A stretch of 64,000 nucleotides of DNA from Unio delphinus (lineage: Eukaryota > Mollusca > Bivalvia > Unionida > Unionidae), in NCBI GenBank assembly GCA_029339505.1, contig JAQISU010000096.1:8072001-8136000 (forward strand). Direction: 5' to 3'. The notes beneath the pieces were generated by a model. It worked only from the letters and a program-made list of their open reading frames with translations. It had not been told where the DNA came from and searched no databases. Shown here one piece after another: positions 1 through 11,734 of the stretch. A program made the translations under genes and the position numbers. Position 1 is the first letter of the stretch; every line of letters begins with the position of its first letter.

Positions 1-54
1 GTACCAGCGAGACTGTGCACTAACCCATGTACCAGCGAGACTCCTTTTTTTCAG

Positions 55-1345
55 ACCAAGAAGATCAAGAAGACCTTCCTGACCCCTTGTCTGTATCCTC
101 TGCATCATTTGACATGCCTGCTGATGTGGAGATAGCTTTGAGTTGAGTGGGAAAGAAAAGGTGTCTGTATTCCCCGTGCATTTTGTATTTGTTCTTAGCT
201 TTTTGTATTTGTTCTTAGCATTTTGTATATTTTGTATTTTTGTCGTATGCCTTTTGTATTTGTTCTTAGCATTTTGTATTTGTTCTTAGCATTTTGTATA
301 TTTTGTATTTTTGTCGTATGCCTTTTGTATTTGTTCTTAGCATTTTGTATTTGTTCTTAGCATTTTGTATATTTTGTATTTTTGTCGTATGCCTTTTGTA
401 TTTGTTCTTAGCATTTTTGTATTTGTTCTTAGCATTTTGTATATTTTGTATTTTTGTCGTATGCCTTTTGTATTTGTTCTTAGCATTTTGTATATTTTGT
501 ATTTTTGTCGTATGCCTTTTGTATTTGTTCTTAGCATTTTGTATATTTTGTATATTTGTCGTATGCCTTTTGTATTTTACCTTTTTTTGTATTTGTGCAT
601 GTTGTATTTGTCCTTTGCATGTTGTAAGTGTTATGTGCATTTTGTATTTGACCTGTTCGTTTTTCTTTACAGTGCCACATCTTCACAGATGAACAACTGC
701 ATGCATTGGAAGTAGAACGGAAAGCATAATTGAAGAGTGTAAAGGATGGCATAAGAATAGTTAACCTGTCTAACTTGCTGCACCATGCAGGGCAACAAGT
801 CAAGGTTGGTAGTTTCAAAGAATTTCCTCTTTCTTGCAAAGTTTTGATAACCAGCAGGTTAATCAATTGCATTTCTTAATTTCAAAACAATATAGTTTCT
901 TATATTAATCGGTGACTGTCATAAGTCGCAGTTGCAGGATATGTTCAGTGTTGGCTTTTCAGTTTTCAAATGTTTTCAAATGAAAGTAAAATTCTCAAAA
1001 GTTCATTTCTTTTCAATTAATTAAAATATTTGGCTACTTCATTTCTTTGAATTTCTAAATCTCTTTTTCACCTAACCTAAGAAATGAATGTTTTCAGTTT
1101 TCATCTACATTTTGTTGGGTGGTTGGATGGATGGGTGCAGAAGTGAATGTTTTCAGTAAATCATATAAATACACCCATTCTTGGAAATTATGATTTTTAT
1201 TATTATTAATTACTTATTATTTAATTATTTATTATTATTGCATCTTTTGATTGTTTTCTTAGCTATCAAAGATTTTCTCATTTGTATTTTTGTGTGCCAG
1301 GAACCCAAGCCATATGGGCATTTTGACTCAAAAAGAAGTAGATAG
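55..1345 (+). pseudogene. Small spliced gene, copy 1 (degenerate)
   Basis: This is the counterpart of the gene at 4994-7380. Exon A' (about 55-167) has the DMPADV-containing segment but then reads into TGA. Exon B' (679-804) has the same 126-bp length as copy 2, but codon 17 is TAA where copy 2 has GAA, and the acceptor CAG next to the exon is changed to CAC. A TTTACAG a few bases upstream could substitute. Exon C' (1301-1345) keeps the frame YGHFDSKRSR followed by TAG. The protein family is not recognised. The lesions suggest copy 1 is the non-functional duplicate. Confidence 0.5.
180..600. repeat. AT-rich intronic minisatellite
   Basis: Tandem array built on a 20-bp unit of the form CATTTTGTATTTGTTCTTAG, organised in a higher-order unit of roughly 55-60 bp in which ATTTTGTATATTTTGTATT and GTCGTATGCC segments alternate with it. 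It lies in the intron between exons A' and B' of the copy-1 gene. It gives overlapping spurious open frames on both strands. Confidence 0.9.
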
Positions 1346-2399
1346 TGCAAGAAACGGTTGGAATTCTGTCACAAGGTACTGGGCCATTGAAATAACTAAA
1401 ACATGAGAGTTGTAATCTAAAGAAGCAATTTAAGGATCCATATGGAAAACTGACGATTAAACCATACATTTGTAATCCACTCTGCAGTGAGTAAATCTCT
1501 GCCAAGCAGAGAAGCAGTGTTTGTCATCGCGGATTATAAGCTGTATATACAGTGATGTTTATATGCCCATTAATTATAGTTTAAATACATACATATGTAG
1601 ATTCACCAGTGTTTTACATGTATGATCATTTTATATTGTGCGTTTGTTTTTTATTTTACAAGTGTTTGCTTTAGCAACAAAAAATCATATGGGTTATTAA
1701 CTTTATTATAATTCTTGTTTTAAAGGACAAGTACAGTAGCCAGAAGAACATCAGATGAGCCTTGCCAATTGAATCAAGATAATTTTTATTATGACATGTA
1801 TATATGCCTTAGATTATGCATATTGTATATTGTAATTCATACACTTAAACCAGGTAATGCAGTAAAATATGTACCTATTATCATAATAATAAATTAGACA
1901 TCTAATTAGTGTTTTACTTGTACATGAATTTGAAAATAATTCTTGGCATATCCAACGCAGATTCAGGTGTTAAGTGTGTATTCATATACAGATTTAGTGA
2001 GCAGATTTTGAAGCAATTAAAAGCTGTAAATTAAATGTGTAAGGCATGTTCATATGCAAAGATGAATGAGTAATTTAGACCATGGAATATCTTTATCCAT
2101 TTCGGCTTATTTCTAAATTATGCATTATTTGGTGAAGACCATTTTGGTACAGATTTCTCAGAAACTAATTTAGTTACGCATTTGGATTTTAGTAGGCCTC
2201 TTTATTTGGATAGCCAAGTTAATCAGGTTTGTAAGCTTTTACATGAATTCTGGATGCTTAGGGGTGGCAGAGTTTTGATCCTGGAGTTAAGCCATCTGTG
2301 TATGTTGCACAATCCTTGTGACATAAAAATGTACCTGGTGGTAGTGGAATGCTGATGAAAAAATAGTAAAAGAAGCATGACTTAATTGCATCAGGAAAC

Positions 2400-3190
2400 T
2401 GATAAACTTTTGTTTTCTTTCAGATCATGTTGAAATTCCAAATGCAATTCAAGATTCACTGGAAAATTAGGGAAACCAAACTACCTTTTCTTCCCAATCT
2501 AGGTACTTTCTTAAGAGTGATCATTTCATTTTTGCCTTTCCATTGCATTTTATTTTCTACTGGCCATTCATCCATAATTTGTTAGCTGTGTAGCTCTCAC
2601 TCAAACTGAGATTAGTAGACCTGTTTCTATGCATGTGTAGATGATTTTATAATTGCATTGGAATGACCCTGCCTTTCTTTTGGACGTGCTTGCAATACAT
2701 TTTGACTGCATTTTTAAATGAAAATCTTGTTACCTATGTAGTCAGCTTAATAGCAGGTTATTTACTTGCAATTTTTCTTTTTTAAAAAGCAGTATCACTT
2801 AATAACATCAAGAAACTTGATGAAATTTGTTTTACTTTAGATCATAATGATGTTCCAAATGTAATGCAAGAGTCACTGTAAGAAGAATGAAAGCAAAATG
2901 TCTGATCCCAATCCAGGTACTTTCATAACAAAGGTCTCTTTTAATTTCTATGCTTCCATTGAATTGTAGCATGGTATCTGCCACTGGCCAGTCATCCATC
3001 ACTTGTTGCTGGGTAGCTTTTGGCCAAATTGAAATACAAAGGCATGTTTTATGCATATTTAGACAGTTTAATGTGTTTATTATTGTATTATAATGACTTT
3101 CTTTTGGACTAACATGCAAAACATGTTGGCTGCATTATTTTTATATAAAGTCTAGTTGTTTCATAACTATTATATCAATAGGTTCTTTAT
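2400..3190 (+). repeat. Two tandem ~390-bp units, each with an exon-like core
   Basis: Unit 1 (about 2400-2780) and unit 2 (about 2785-3190) align over their length. Each has a TTTCAG or TTTAG before ATCAT, a 65-75 bp core containing a TTCCAAATG segment, then AATC(T/C)AG followed by GTACTTTC, then a similar AT-rich tail containing GACTTTCTTTTGGAC-like text. The core looks like an internal exon with acceptor and donor, but no frame is shared by all copies. The same pair exists in copy 2 (about 8415-8697 with 11072-11180, and about 11220-11600). Confidence 0.6.
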
Positions 3191-3312
3191 TGGCACAAAC
3201 ATTTTTTTAAAAGTCTCAATCTGTCTGAAATTTAATCTTGAGATTTTTTAAAAATAATTACAGTAATTATTTCAATTCAAAATTATTGATAAATATAGAC
3301 ATGTCCCTGATG

Positions 3313-3314
<2 letters not shown>

Positions 3315-3382
<68 letters not shown>

Positions 3383-3393
3383 GTATATATATA
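3315..3393. repeat. (TA)n microsatellite
   Basis: Alternating TA tract with two interrupting GTATA units near its right end. It marks the right edge of segmental duplication copy 1. Confidence 0.95.
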
Positions 3394-4993
3394 TTTTTTT
3401 TTAAAGATAATTATTCAACTGCATAATCACAATAGGGCTTGTTATTCATGCTACAAATTGTGTTATACCCAGCATAAATATTTAGTGTCATATACTTAAA
3501 AACTACATTATAACAGGTTTCTCTTGTGCCAATGTGACCTCAGTCATCATGCTACAATCTTGTTATTGCTCCTCCTTGTTGATGGATGGTCATATCAACA
3601 TGATTCTTTTTGCCAGTTTTCTTCTGTCTGCTAGTTGGTCCTACATGAAATTGACACTGATCTGATATTCAATAGGGCTGTCAGGATGGTCATCTTGAGA
3701 ATTGTATAATTACTTCTTAATGTAAAGGCATATCAACAGGGTCTTTTTACAGAAGGCTTTTTTATATTAGTTTTTGGACCCACATGAAAATGATAGGACA
3801 TATGCAGTACGGCTCTATTGACAGTATTGTCATAATAATGACTTTATTTAAAGAGGGTAACACAATTAGCTAAGAACTAATCTACCTTGAGGCCCTCATA
3901 CAAGGAATTTATTTAATTCAACAGCATCTCAGAAGCCACTGGATATATTGGGTTTGGAAGATGGAAATAGAGTGGGCATTTCATCATTCTCACCCAGAAT
4001 GGACAGTAATATTTACAAGGATGTTTCCTCTAGCTGGTCTGAAAAAATGATGGTACTGATCTGATAACAAAGGGCCGACTTGAATATCGTTTATTATTTA
4101 ATAGTATTAAAAGTGTTCAGCACTAAGCAGACTTATTGGAAATTCTTTTCAGACAGCAGAATGTCAGCCATTTTGAAGGACTATTGTTGGATGGAAAATT
4201 AAAGAACATTGCTTTGAAATGAGTTTATTATATTTAGGAGACATATCAATGCAGTATTTGTCTTGTTGGCTAGTATTACCCCATGGGTACACAAACTAAT
4301 ATTTTATCACACTTAAGAAACTACTAATCTTAAGTAATTAGAAGACTAGATTCAATAAAACAAAGTTGCTATATTTATTATTTAAATTGTAGGGCATTAT
4401 TTAGCTGCTTTGTTTCTTTTGTATATGCATGTTTAAAAACGTGAAAATGCCCTAATGAGGATGGATATCAGCAAAAGTAGTTTGTTGATAATATACTGGA
4501 AAGATTAAGCTACTAATATATGTATGATAATAGGACAAGCTATTCCAACTACTCCTCCTGTGAGTGTCATTCACAAGAATGTTGATTAGAATGACCCTGT
4601 TACTGAATCTGTTTGATCAGTATTCACAACAAGATTAGAAAAAAAATGTAAATAATACAATTAACTCCTTGAATGTGTTTAATAAGATACTTTTTATTGC
4701 ATATTCCTGTAAACATTACTACTAATAAAGTTTGACAAAACTGTTTTGAAATTTTTGAGAATCAATTCAGACATAAAATTTCACCATAAAGAAAAAACAG
4801 AATCATATTGAATGTGCATAAATCCACCTGTTAACATGGTTATGTTAGAATCAGATCCAGATGAAAATTTAGCACAAGAAAACACTGCAAATCTATTCTA
4901 TTTTTATTTTCTTACAATACTATCAGTAGGTGCACAGTTGAGTAGCTCTACCTCTACTTGTGCTCACAAACATTCCAATTCTTTCAAATGCAG
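3394..4993. other. No gene seen between the duplicated copies
   Basis: AT-rich unique sequence between the duplicates. A short degenerate repeat containing ATGAAA-TGA followed by a GGGCTGTC or CGGCTCTATT segment occurs near 3640-3700 and 3780-3830, with a weaker relative near 13430. No convincing coding frame or RNA was found. Confidence 0.6.
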
Positions 4994-7380
4994 ATTCAAG
5001 ACCTTACGGTGGGTGATGAGACCTTGGTCGATATCGCCCCATTGTCTGACCTTCCTGACCCCCTGTCAGAATCCTCTGCATCATTAGACATGCCTGCTGA
5101 TGTGCAGGGAGCTTTGAGCGGGAAAGAAAAGGTGTGTCTGGAACCTTTTTGACAATCTATCTTCCAGGTTGTTGACCTTGTGGGTGTGTGTGGTGTTTGT
5201 ATTTTTTCTTGTGTTTGTGTTTTTTTCTCGTGTTTGTTATGTCTTGTTTTGTGTTTGTCATGTTTTATTTTTCTTTCTCGCTTCCATTCGCGTTAGTTCA
5301 TGTCCGTCGCGTCGGTTTGTGTTTGTCGCATCCGTTTCGTTTCGTCCGTTTGTGTTTGTCGCGTGCGTTTGTGTTCGTTGCATGCGTTTGTGTTCATCGC
5401 GTCCATTTGTGTTCGTCGTGTGCGTTTGTGTTCGTTGCGTGCGTTTGAGTTCGTCGCGTCCGTTTATGTTCGTCGCATCCGTTTGTGTTCGTCGAGTGCG
5501 TTTGTGTTCGTCGCGTCCGTTTGTGTCCGTCGAGTGCGTTTGTGTTCGTCGCATGCGTTTGTGTAAGTCGCGTGCGTTTGTGTTTGTCGCGTCCGTTTGT
5601 GTAAGTCGCGTGTGTTTGTGTAAGTCGTGTGCGTTTGTGTTCGTCGCCTCCGTTTGTGTTCGTCGCGTGCGTTTGTGTTCGTCGCGTGCGTTTGTGTTCG
5701 TCGCGTCCGTTTGAGTTCGTCTCATGCGTTTTGTCCCTGTCTTTGCCCTTGTCCCTGTCCTTGTCCTTGTCCATGTCCATGTCCCTGTCCTTGTCCTTGT
5801 CCCTGTCCTTGTCCTTGTCCTGTCCTGTGCATTTTGGAATTGTCAATTGGGTTTTGTATTTGTTCTATGCATTTTGTGTTTGTTCTATGCCTTTTGTATT
5901 TGTTCTGTGCCTTTTGTATGCATTTTGTATTTATTCTGTGCATTTTGTATTTGTTCTGTGCATTTTGTATGCATTTTGTATATATCCTGTGCATTTTGTA
6001 TTTGTTCTATGCAATTTGTAATTGTCCTATGCATTTTGTAATTGTCCTATGCATTTTGTATTTGATGCATTTTGTAATTGTTCTATGCATTTTGTACATT
6101 TTGTATTGTCCCATGCATTTTGTAATTATCCTGTTCCTGTATGTTTTGTAATTATCCTGTGTGTTTTATATTTATCCTGTATGTTTTGTATTTATCCTGT
6201 ATGTTTTGAATTTGCTAGTTGCATTTTGTATTTGTCCTGTGTATTTGGAACATTTCTACTTGTCCTATTCATTTTGTATTTGTCCTGTGCATTTTCTAAT
6301 ATGTCCCATGCATTTTGTATTTGTCCTGTGTATTTTGTAATTATCATTTTGCATTTTTTATTTGTTGTGCATTTGGTACATTTTGTATTTTTCCTGTGCA
6401 TTTTGTAATTGTCCTCTTCATTTTGTATTTGTCTTGTGCATTTGGTACATTTTGTATTTGTCCTCTTCATTTTGTATTTGTCTTGTGCATTTGGTACATT
6501 TTGTATTTGTCCTATGCATTTTGTATTTGTCCTATGAATTTCGTATTTGTCCTGTGCATTTTGTAATTATCATTTTGCATTTTGTATTTGTTGTGCAGTT
6601 GGTACATTTTGTATTTGTCCTATGCATTTTGTCTTTTTTGTATGCCTTTTGTATTTATCTTGTGCATGTTGTAAGTGTTATGTGCATTTTGTATTTGTCC
6701 TGTTTGTTTTGCTTTGCTGTGCCAGATCTTCACAGATGAACAACTGCATGCATTGGAAGTAGAACAGAATGCAGAATTGATGAGTGTAAAGGATAGCATA
6801 AGAATAGTGAACCTGTCCCACTCGCTGAACCTTAAAGGGCAACAAGTCAAGGTTGGTTGTTTCAAGGAATTTCCTTTCTTTCAAAGTTTTGATATCCAGC
6901 AGGTTAATCAATTGCATTTCTTAATTTCAAAACAATATAGTTTCTTATATTAATCGGTGACGGTCATTAGTCGCAATTGCAGGATATGTCCAGTGTTGGC
7001 TTTTCAGTTTTCAAATGAAAGTAATACTAAAAAAAGTACATTTCTTTTAAATTCATTAAAATATCTGGCTACTTCATTTCTTTGAATTTCTTGATCTCTA
7101 TTTCACGTAACCTAAGAAATGAATGTTTTCAGTTTTCATCTACATTTTGTTGGGTGGGTGGATGGATGGGTGCAGAAGTAAATGTTTTCAGTAAATCATA
7201 TAAATACACCCATTCTTGGAAATTATGATTTTTATTATTATTAATTACTTATTATTTAATTATTTATTATTACTGCATCTTTCAATTGTTTTCTTAGCTA
7301 TCAAAGATTTTCTCATTTGTATTTTTGTGTGCCAGGAACCCAAGCTATATGGGCATTTTGACTCGAAAAGAAGTAGATAG
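4994..7380 (+). CDS. Unrecognised spliced gene, copy 2 (3' part)
   Basis: Three exons fit together in phase 0 with GT-AG borders: 4994-5131 (after CAAATGCAG, before GTGTGT), 6726-6851 (after GTGCCAG, before GTTGGT) and 7336-7380 (after GTGTGCCAG, ending in TAG). They encode about 46, 42 and 14 residues, acidic in the first exon and ending in YGHFDSKRSR. Both internal exons are multiples of three, and the last exon keeps the same frame in copy 1, where only one of the two differences changes the residue. Earlier exons would lie upstream and were not found. No family was recognised. The model is an inference from splice motifs and paralogue conservation. Confidence 0.45.
5290..5720. repeat. CpG-rich 18-bp minisatellite
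   Basis: About two dozen tandem units of 18 bp following the pattern GTTTGTGTTCGTCGCGTGC, with the last triplet alternating between TGC and TCC and CGC sometimes decayed to CAT. The top strand is almost free of adenine, so strand asymmetry is strong. Because 18 is a multiple of three, it creates long false open frames on both strands. It lies in the A-B intron of copy 2 and is absent from copy 1. Confidence 0.9.
5738..5825. repeat. Pyrimidine-rich (CCTTGT)n block
   Basis: Tandem six-base units (CCTTGT, CCCTGT, CCATGT) directly after the 18-bp array. The array is pyrimidine-rich on the top strand with regularly spaced G. It is a separate repeat family from those on either side. Confidence 0.85.
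5865..6700. repeat. 20-bp minisatellite, variant array
   Basis: Roughly forty degenerate units of about 20 bp on the pattern CATTTTGTATTTGTCCTGTG, related to the array of copy 1 (180-600) but with TCCT/TTCT variants instead of the fixed TTCTTAG. It ends at the acceptor region of exon B. Confidence 0.9.
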
Positions 7381-9286
7381 TGCAAGAAACGGTTGGAATT
7401 CTGTCACAAGGCACTGGGCCATTGAAATAACTAAAACATGAGAGTTGTAATCTAAAGAAGCAATTTAAGGATCCATATGGAAAACTGACGATTAAACCAT
7501 ACATTTGTAATCCACTCTGCAGTGAGTAAATCTCTGCCAAGCAGAGAAGCAGTGTTTGTCGTCGCGGATTATAAGCTGTATATACAGTGATGTTTTTATG
7601 CCCATTAATTATAGTTTAAATACATACATATGTAGATTCACCAGTGTTTTACATGTATGATCATTTTATATTGTGTGTTTGTTTTTTATTTTACAAGTGT
7701 TTGCTTTAGCCAACAAAAAATCATATGGGTTATTAACTTTATTATAATTCTTGTTTTAAAGGACAAGTACAGTAGCCAGAAGAACATCAGATGAGCCTTG
7801 CCAATTGAATCAAGATAATTTTTATTATGACATGTATATATGCCTTAGATTATGCATATTGTATATTGTAATTCATACACTTAAACCAGGTAATGCAGTA
7901 AAATATGTACCTATTATCATAATAATAATTAGATATCTAATTAGTGTTTTACTTGTACATGAATTTGAAAATCATTCTTGGCATATCCAACACAGATTCA
8001 GGTGTTAAATGTGTATTCATATACAGATTTAGTGAGCAGATTTTGAAGCAATTAAAAGCTGTAAATTAAATGTGTAAGGCATGTTCATATGCAAAGATGA
8101 ATGAGTAATTTAGACCATGGAATATCTTTATCCATTTTGGCTTATTTTTAAATTATGCATTATTTGGTTAAGACCATTTTGGTACAGATTTCTCAGAAAC
8201 TAATTTAGTTATGCATTTGGATTTTAGTAGGCCTCTTTATTTGGATAACCAAGTTAATCAGGTTTGTAAGCTTTTTACATGAATTCTGGATGCTTAGGGG
8301 TGGCAGAGCTTTGATCCTGGAGTTAAGCCATCTGTGTATGTTGCACAATCCTTGTGACATAAAAATGTTCCTGGTGGTTGTGGAATGCTGATGAAAAAAT
8401 AGTAAAAGAAGCATGACTTAATTGCATCAGGAAACTGATAAACTTTTGTTTTCTTTCAGATCATGTTGAAATTCCAAATGCAATTCAAGATTCACTGGAA
8501 AATTAGGGAAACCAAACTACCTTTTCTTCCCAATCTAGGTACTCTCTTAAGAGTGATCATTTCATTTTTGCCTTTCCATTGCATTTTATTTTCTACTGGC
8601 CATTCATCCATAATTTGTTAGCTGTGTAGCTCTCACTCAAACTGAGATTAGTAGATCTGTTTCTATGCATGTGTAGATGATTTTATAATTGCATTGGCAG
8701 GGTTCGTACGGTCTTTGAAAGTTTGGGAAAAATGAGGTAGCGTTTTCAAGGCCTTGAAAGTTTGGGAAAATCGAGCATATTACCCTGAGGTCTTTGAAAG
8801 TCTTTGAAAATTGAAATAAACCCCCCAAAAAATAATTTCTTTCCAGAATCACAAATAAAATTATCCGAGGTTGTTAGATTCAGATGTAATCTAGTTATCC
8901 TGGTTTCTTTCTTTTTATGACCCGTTCAGTTTATTGCCGCCGCAATAACAAAAGAGGCTTTTTTTTGTTTGGCCATCCAAAGTATGCCGCGGCGGCGACT
9001 TCAATCACACATGCACTCTTCATCAAAGCAATACGGTGCCGCTACACACTTCATCAAAGGAAGTCACCAATAAAATTGCCCAAGGTCGTTAGCTTCGGAT
9101 GCAGCTGGTTTTCCTGGCTTCTTTCGTTTGACGAATAGTTCAATTTGACTGGACGAGTCCATCAGTTTTAGCCAATCAAAATGTTAATTACACTAATTCT
9201 ACGTAGAAAGTTCGCGAAAGTTGTACGCTCGAGAATTCAAAATTTCTTCATTCGATTTACATCGTCTGCAAGTTCAGTGTTTAAAA

Positions 9287-9452
9287 ATGCCAGGTCTTTG
9301 CTCTTTCAACGATATCTGGCTTGAACAAGAGAAGTACAAGGAATGGCTGCAAAAGAATAAGTTATGCAAACGAAAGGCGTTTTGTACGCTGTGTAAAAAG
9401 ACGATCAACTTGGCTTCAATGGGAGAAGGAGCCCTTAAAAGTCATGCCAAAG
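9287..9452 (+). CDS. hAT-associated zinc-finger exon
   Basis: This begins at an ATG preceded by AAAA and encodes about 55 residues ending at CAAAG before GTAGGT, a good donor. The peptide has an aromatic N-terminal FNDIWL-x-KYKEWL segment, then CTLC, and a later LKSH, giving the C-x2-C...H pattern of BED-like DNA-binding fingers found at the start of hAT transposases. It sits inside the element at 8698-11071. The frame reads a few residues past the donor before stopping. Confidence 0.6.
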
Positions 9453-9823
9453 GTAGGTTGCAAATTAGTAACTACATGTTCATTTAGTGGAACAAAGATG
9501 CAGAAGTATAAGCAATTGGTAGTTTTTGGAAAAATAATGGTAATTCATTACTCGTTGGGTATAAAATAAGATCGTTTAGTTTGATGATTTGGGAGATATA
9601 GCAAAAGAGGGCCTGTTTAAATTTACTTCTACCGTCGGTTTATTTAACACGTTTGAGGAACAAAAATCATTTTCGAAAAATTTGTTCTACATAACAATAT
9701 TCCTTGATTTAATACAAAAACATCCATTGTAATAAATTAAATTCACGGATAAACAGTTTCAAAGTGCGCATGCGTACACTATATTCGAGTTAAACAAGAG
9801 TTCTTGTTCTTGAATTGCGAGTA

Positions 9824-9846
9824 AAAAAAAAAAAAAAAAAAAAAAA
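9824..9846. repeat. poly(A) run
   Basis: Run of A about 23 bases long inside the hAT-type element, followed after a short break by another A-rich stretch. No retroposon ends here, so it looks like a simple homopolymer. Confidence 0.8.
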
Positions 9847-9959
9847 TTATAAAAAAAAGCCTCAACGAAACAAACAGGTTGCTATATATAGAACCTGTTT
9901 TGTCCAGTACTTTGAAGTGCGTGAAATATTACTAAATTTAAAGATGTTTATTACAAAAA

Positions 9960-10752
9960 ATGGGGAAAAACATGTCCTGGGCTGACCCTGGACTTATGCA
10001 ATCAGGATCAGACAAGGAAAAGGGAGAAACAAAACTTCGTAGGGTCCTAAAAATTATGTGTGAGGCAGGAAGAGAAGTAGAGTCCCGATGTGATTTAATA
10101 TTAACTCAGTACGGAAAATTAGTGGATGAAGTTATCCAATCGGACAATCATCCATTGAAATGCTTCAGTAGAACAGATGACAGACTTGATGAAGTGTTTT
10201 ATTCTGTCCTTTCCAAAAGAAATGAATATGTTGAACTTTGGAATGTTCTCCAGAAAATGTTGTTGTTATCACATGGGCAGGCAAGAGAGAGGATTTTCTA
10301 TCAACAAACAGGTATCTGTTGAGAACCTCAGCAGAGAAAGCCTCAGAGCTCAAAGGTTAATCATTGACACAATGAGAAAAGCTGGTGAACCTTTGGAAAT
10401 CATCATTAGCAATGAAATGATGACATATGCCTCCTCTGCAAGACATAAGTACCATGCCTATCTGGATAAGAAGAAAGCAGAGGAGAAGGATGAGAAGAAA
10501 AACCCAAAAGGAAAGAAACGGGAGTTGGCCTTGGATGAAGTGGAAGAACTTAAAGCCAAAAAGCTGCGTCTTGACGCTGACATTGCCAGCCTACATGCTT
10601 CCTCTGTACAGAAAGCAGAAGAGGCAGAATTAAAAGGACTCATTGTGCTTGTCACAGAGTCAAATTCTCTTAGGAGAAGAGCAGAGGAAAAGATGACAGT
10701 GGTGGCATCTCTTTCCAAAATGATTGAAGAGAAAAAAAAGCAAATAAAATAA
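9960..10752 (+). pseudogene. hAT-type transposase C-terminal region, frameshifted
   Basis: The first frame (9960-10322) carries TDDRLDEVFYSVL and ends in LLLSHGQA. The continuation ERGFSINKQV is in another frame (to 10752), so a small indel near 10285 breaks the gene. The SHGQA...ERGFS block is recalled from the C-terminal end of many uncharacterised invertebrate hAT-like proteins. The downstream part is highly charged (Lys/Glu-rich, about residues 60-190 of the second frame) and probably coiled coil. No catalytic Asp/Asp/Glu core is visible between this and the zinc-finger exon. Confidence 0.6.
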
Positions 10753-11732
10753 TGCATTTAAAGCAGTGCTGATGTCTTTTAAGAGAACAATTTATGTTGT
10801 ATTAAATCTGACACGTATGTTACGTATTTCTGTAGAAAAAAACAACAAATGTTAACCTATTTTCTAGATCATTATAATGCAATTTTAGGCAATTAAGTAT
10901 AGTTTGACTTTAATCAGTAAAAAATATTGTGGTATTTGGCATTCGTTGTTTTCTCTTATAACCTGTATACACAATGTTAGCAAAAATAGGTCTTGGAAAT
11001 CTCTGTTTGTGGTCTTTGAAAGTTTGGGAAAAGTCTTTGAATTTATCAGTCATAGTTGAGTATAAACCCTGATTGGAATGACCCTGCCTTTTTTTTTTTT
11101 GATGTGCTTGCAATACATTTTGACTGCATTTTTAAATGAAAATCTTGTTACCTATGTAGTCAGCTTAATAGCAGGTTATTTACTTGCACTTTTTCTTTTT
11201 TAAAAAGCAGTATCACTTAATAACATCAAGAAACTTGATGAAATTTGTTTTACTTGAGATCATAATGATGTTCCAAATGTAATGGAAGTCACTGGAAGAA
11301 GAGTGAAAGCAAAAAGCCTTTGTTCCCAACCCAGGTACTTTCCTAACAAAGGTCAAATAATTTGTATGCTCCCATTGCATTGTATTTTGGTAACTGCTAC
11401 TGACCAGTCATCCATTAATGGTTTGCTGGGTAGCTCTTGGCCAAATTAAAATACATAAAAATGTTCTATGCATATTTAGACAGTTTAATGTGTTTTTCAT
11501 TGTATTATAATGACTTTCTTTTGGACTAACATGCAACACATTTTAGCTGCATTATTTTTTTAATAAAAAGCCCCGTATTACAATAGTTATATCAATAGAT
11601 TCTTTATTGGCACAAACGTTATTTTTTTTAAGTCTCAATCTGTCTGACATTCTAATCTTTAGATTTTTAAAAAATAATTACATGAATGATTTCAATTAAA
11701 AATTATTGATAAATATAGACATGTCCCTGATG

Positions 11733-11734
<2 letters not shown>

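Larger units (their letters stand above)
1..3315. repeat. Segmental duplication, copy 1
   Basis: This stretch is repeated in direct orientation at about 5045-11735. Matching landmarks are the exons of the small gene at 55-1345, the 3' flank, the two exon-like modules at 2440-2915, and a (TA)n tract at the end of both copies. Over most of the length differences are scattered single bases and small indels. The copies differ mainly in the minisatellite intron and in a transposon present only in copy 2. The left end may lie outside the window; the right end is at the (TA)n tract, after which the sequences no longer match. Confidence 0.85.
8698..11071 (+). mobile_element. hAT-type DNA transposon (degenerate)
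   Basis: The element starts CAGGGTTCGTAC and ends in the complement of CAGGGTTTATAC, a short imperfect terminal inverted repeat. ATTGG flanks it at 8693-8697 and 11072-11076 and occurs once at the matching empty site in copy 1, so the ends are exact. Subterminal GTCTTTGAAAGTTTGGGAAAA-type repeats occur near both ends in the same orientation. CAGGG ends with GTACGGTC are familiar from animal hAT elements, although classic hATs make 8-bp duplications. It contains an N-terminal zinc-finger exon and a C-terminal coding piece but no recognisable full catalytic core, so it is probably non-autonomous. Confidence 0.85.

Noticed and set aside
266..640. Lys/Asn/Thr-rich antisense frame
   Set aside because: Generated by the AT-rich minisatellite and has no non-repetitive part.
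1278..1505. 75-codon minus-strand frame conserved in both duplicates (7313-7540)
   Set aside because: Conservation follows from the recent duplication itself, and it overlaps exon C of the better-supported plus-strand gene.
5258..5846. Long antisense open frames with repeated Thr-Asn-Thr and Asp-Lys-Asp units
   Set aside because: They come from the 18-bp and 6-bp minisatellites, whose unit lengths are multiples of three; all frames are periodic.
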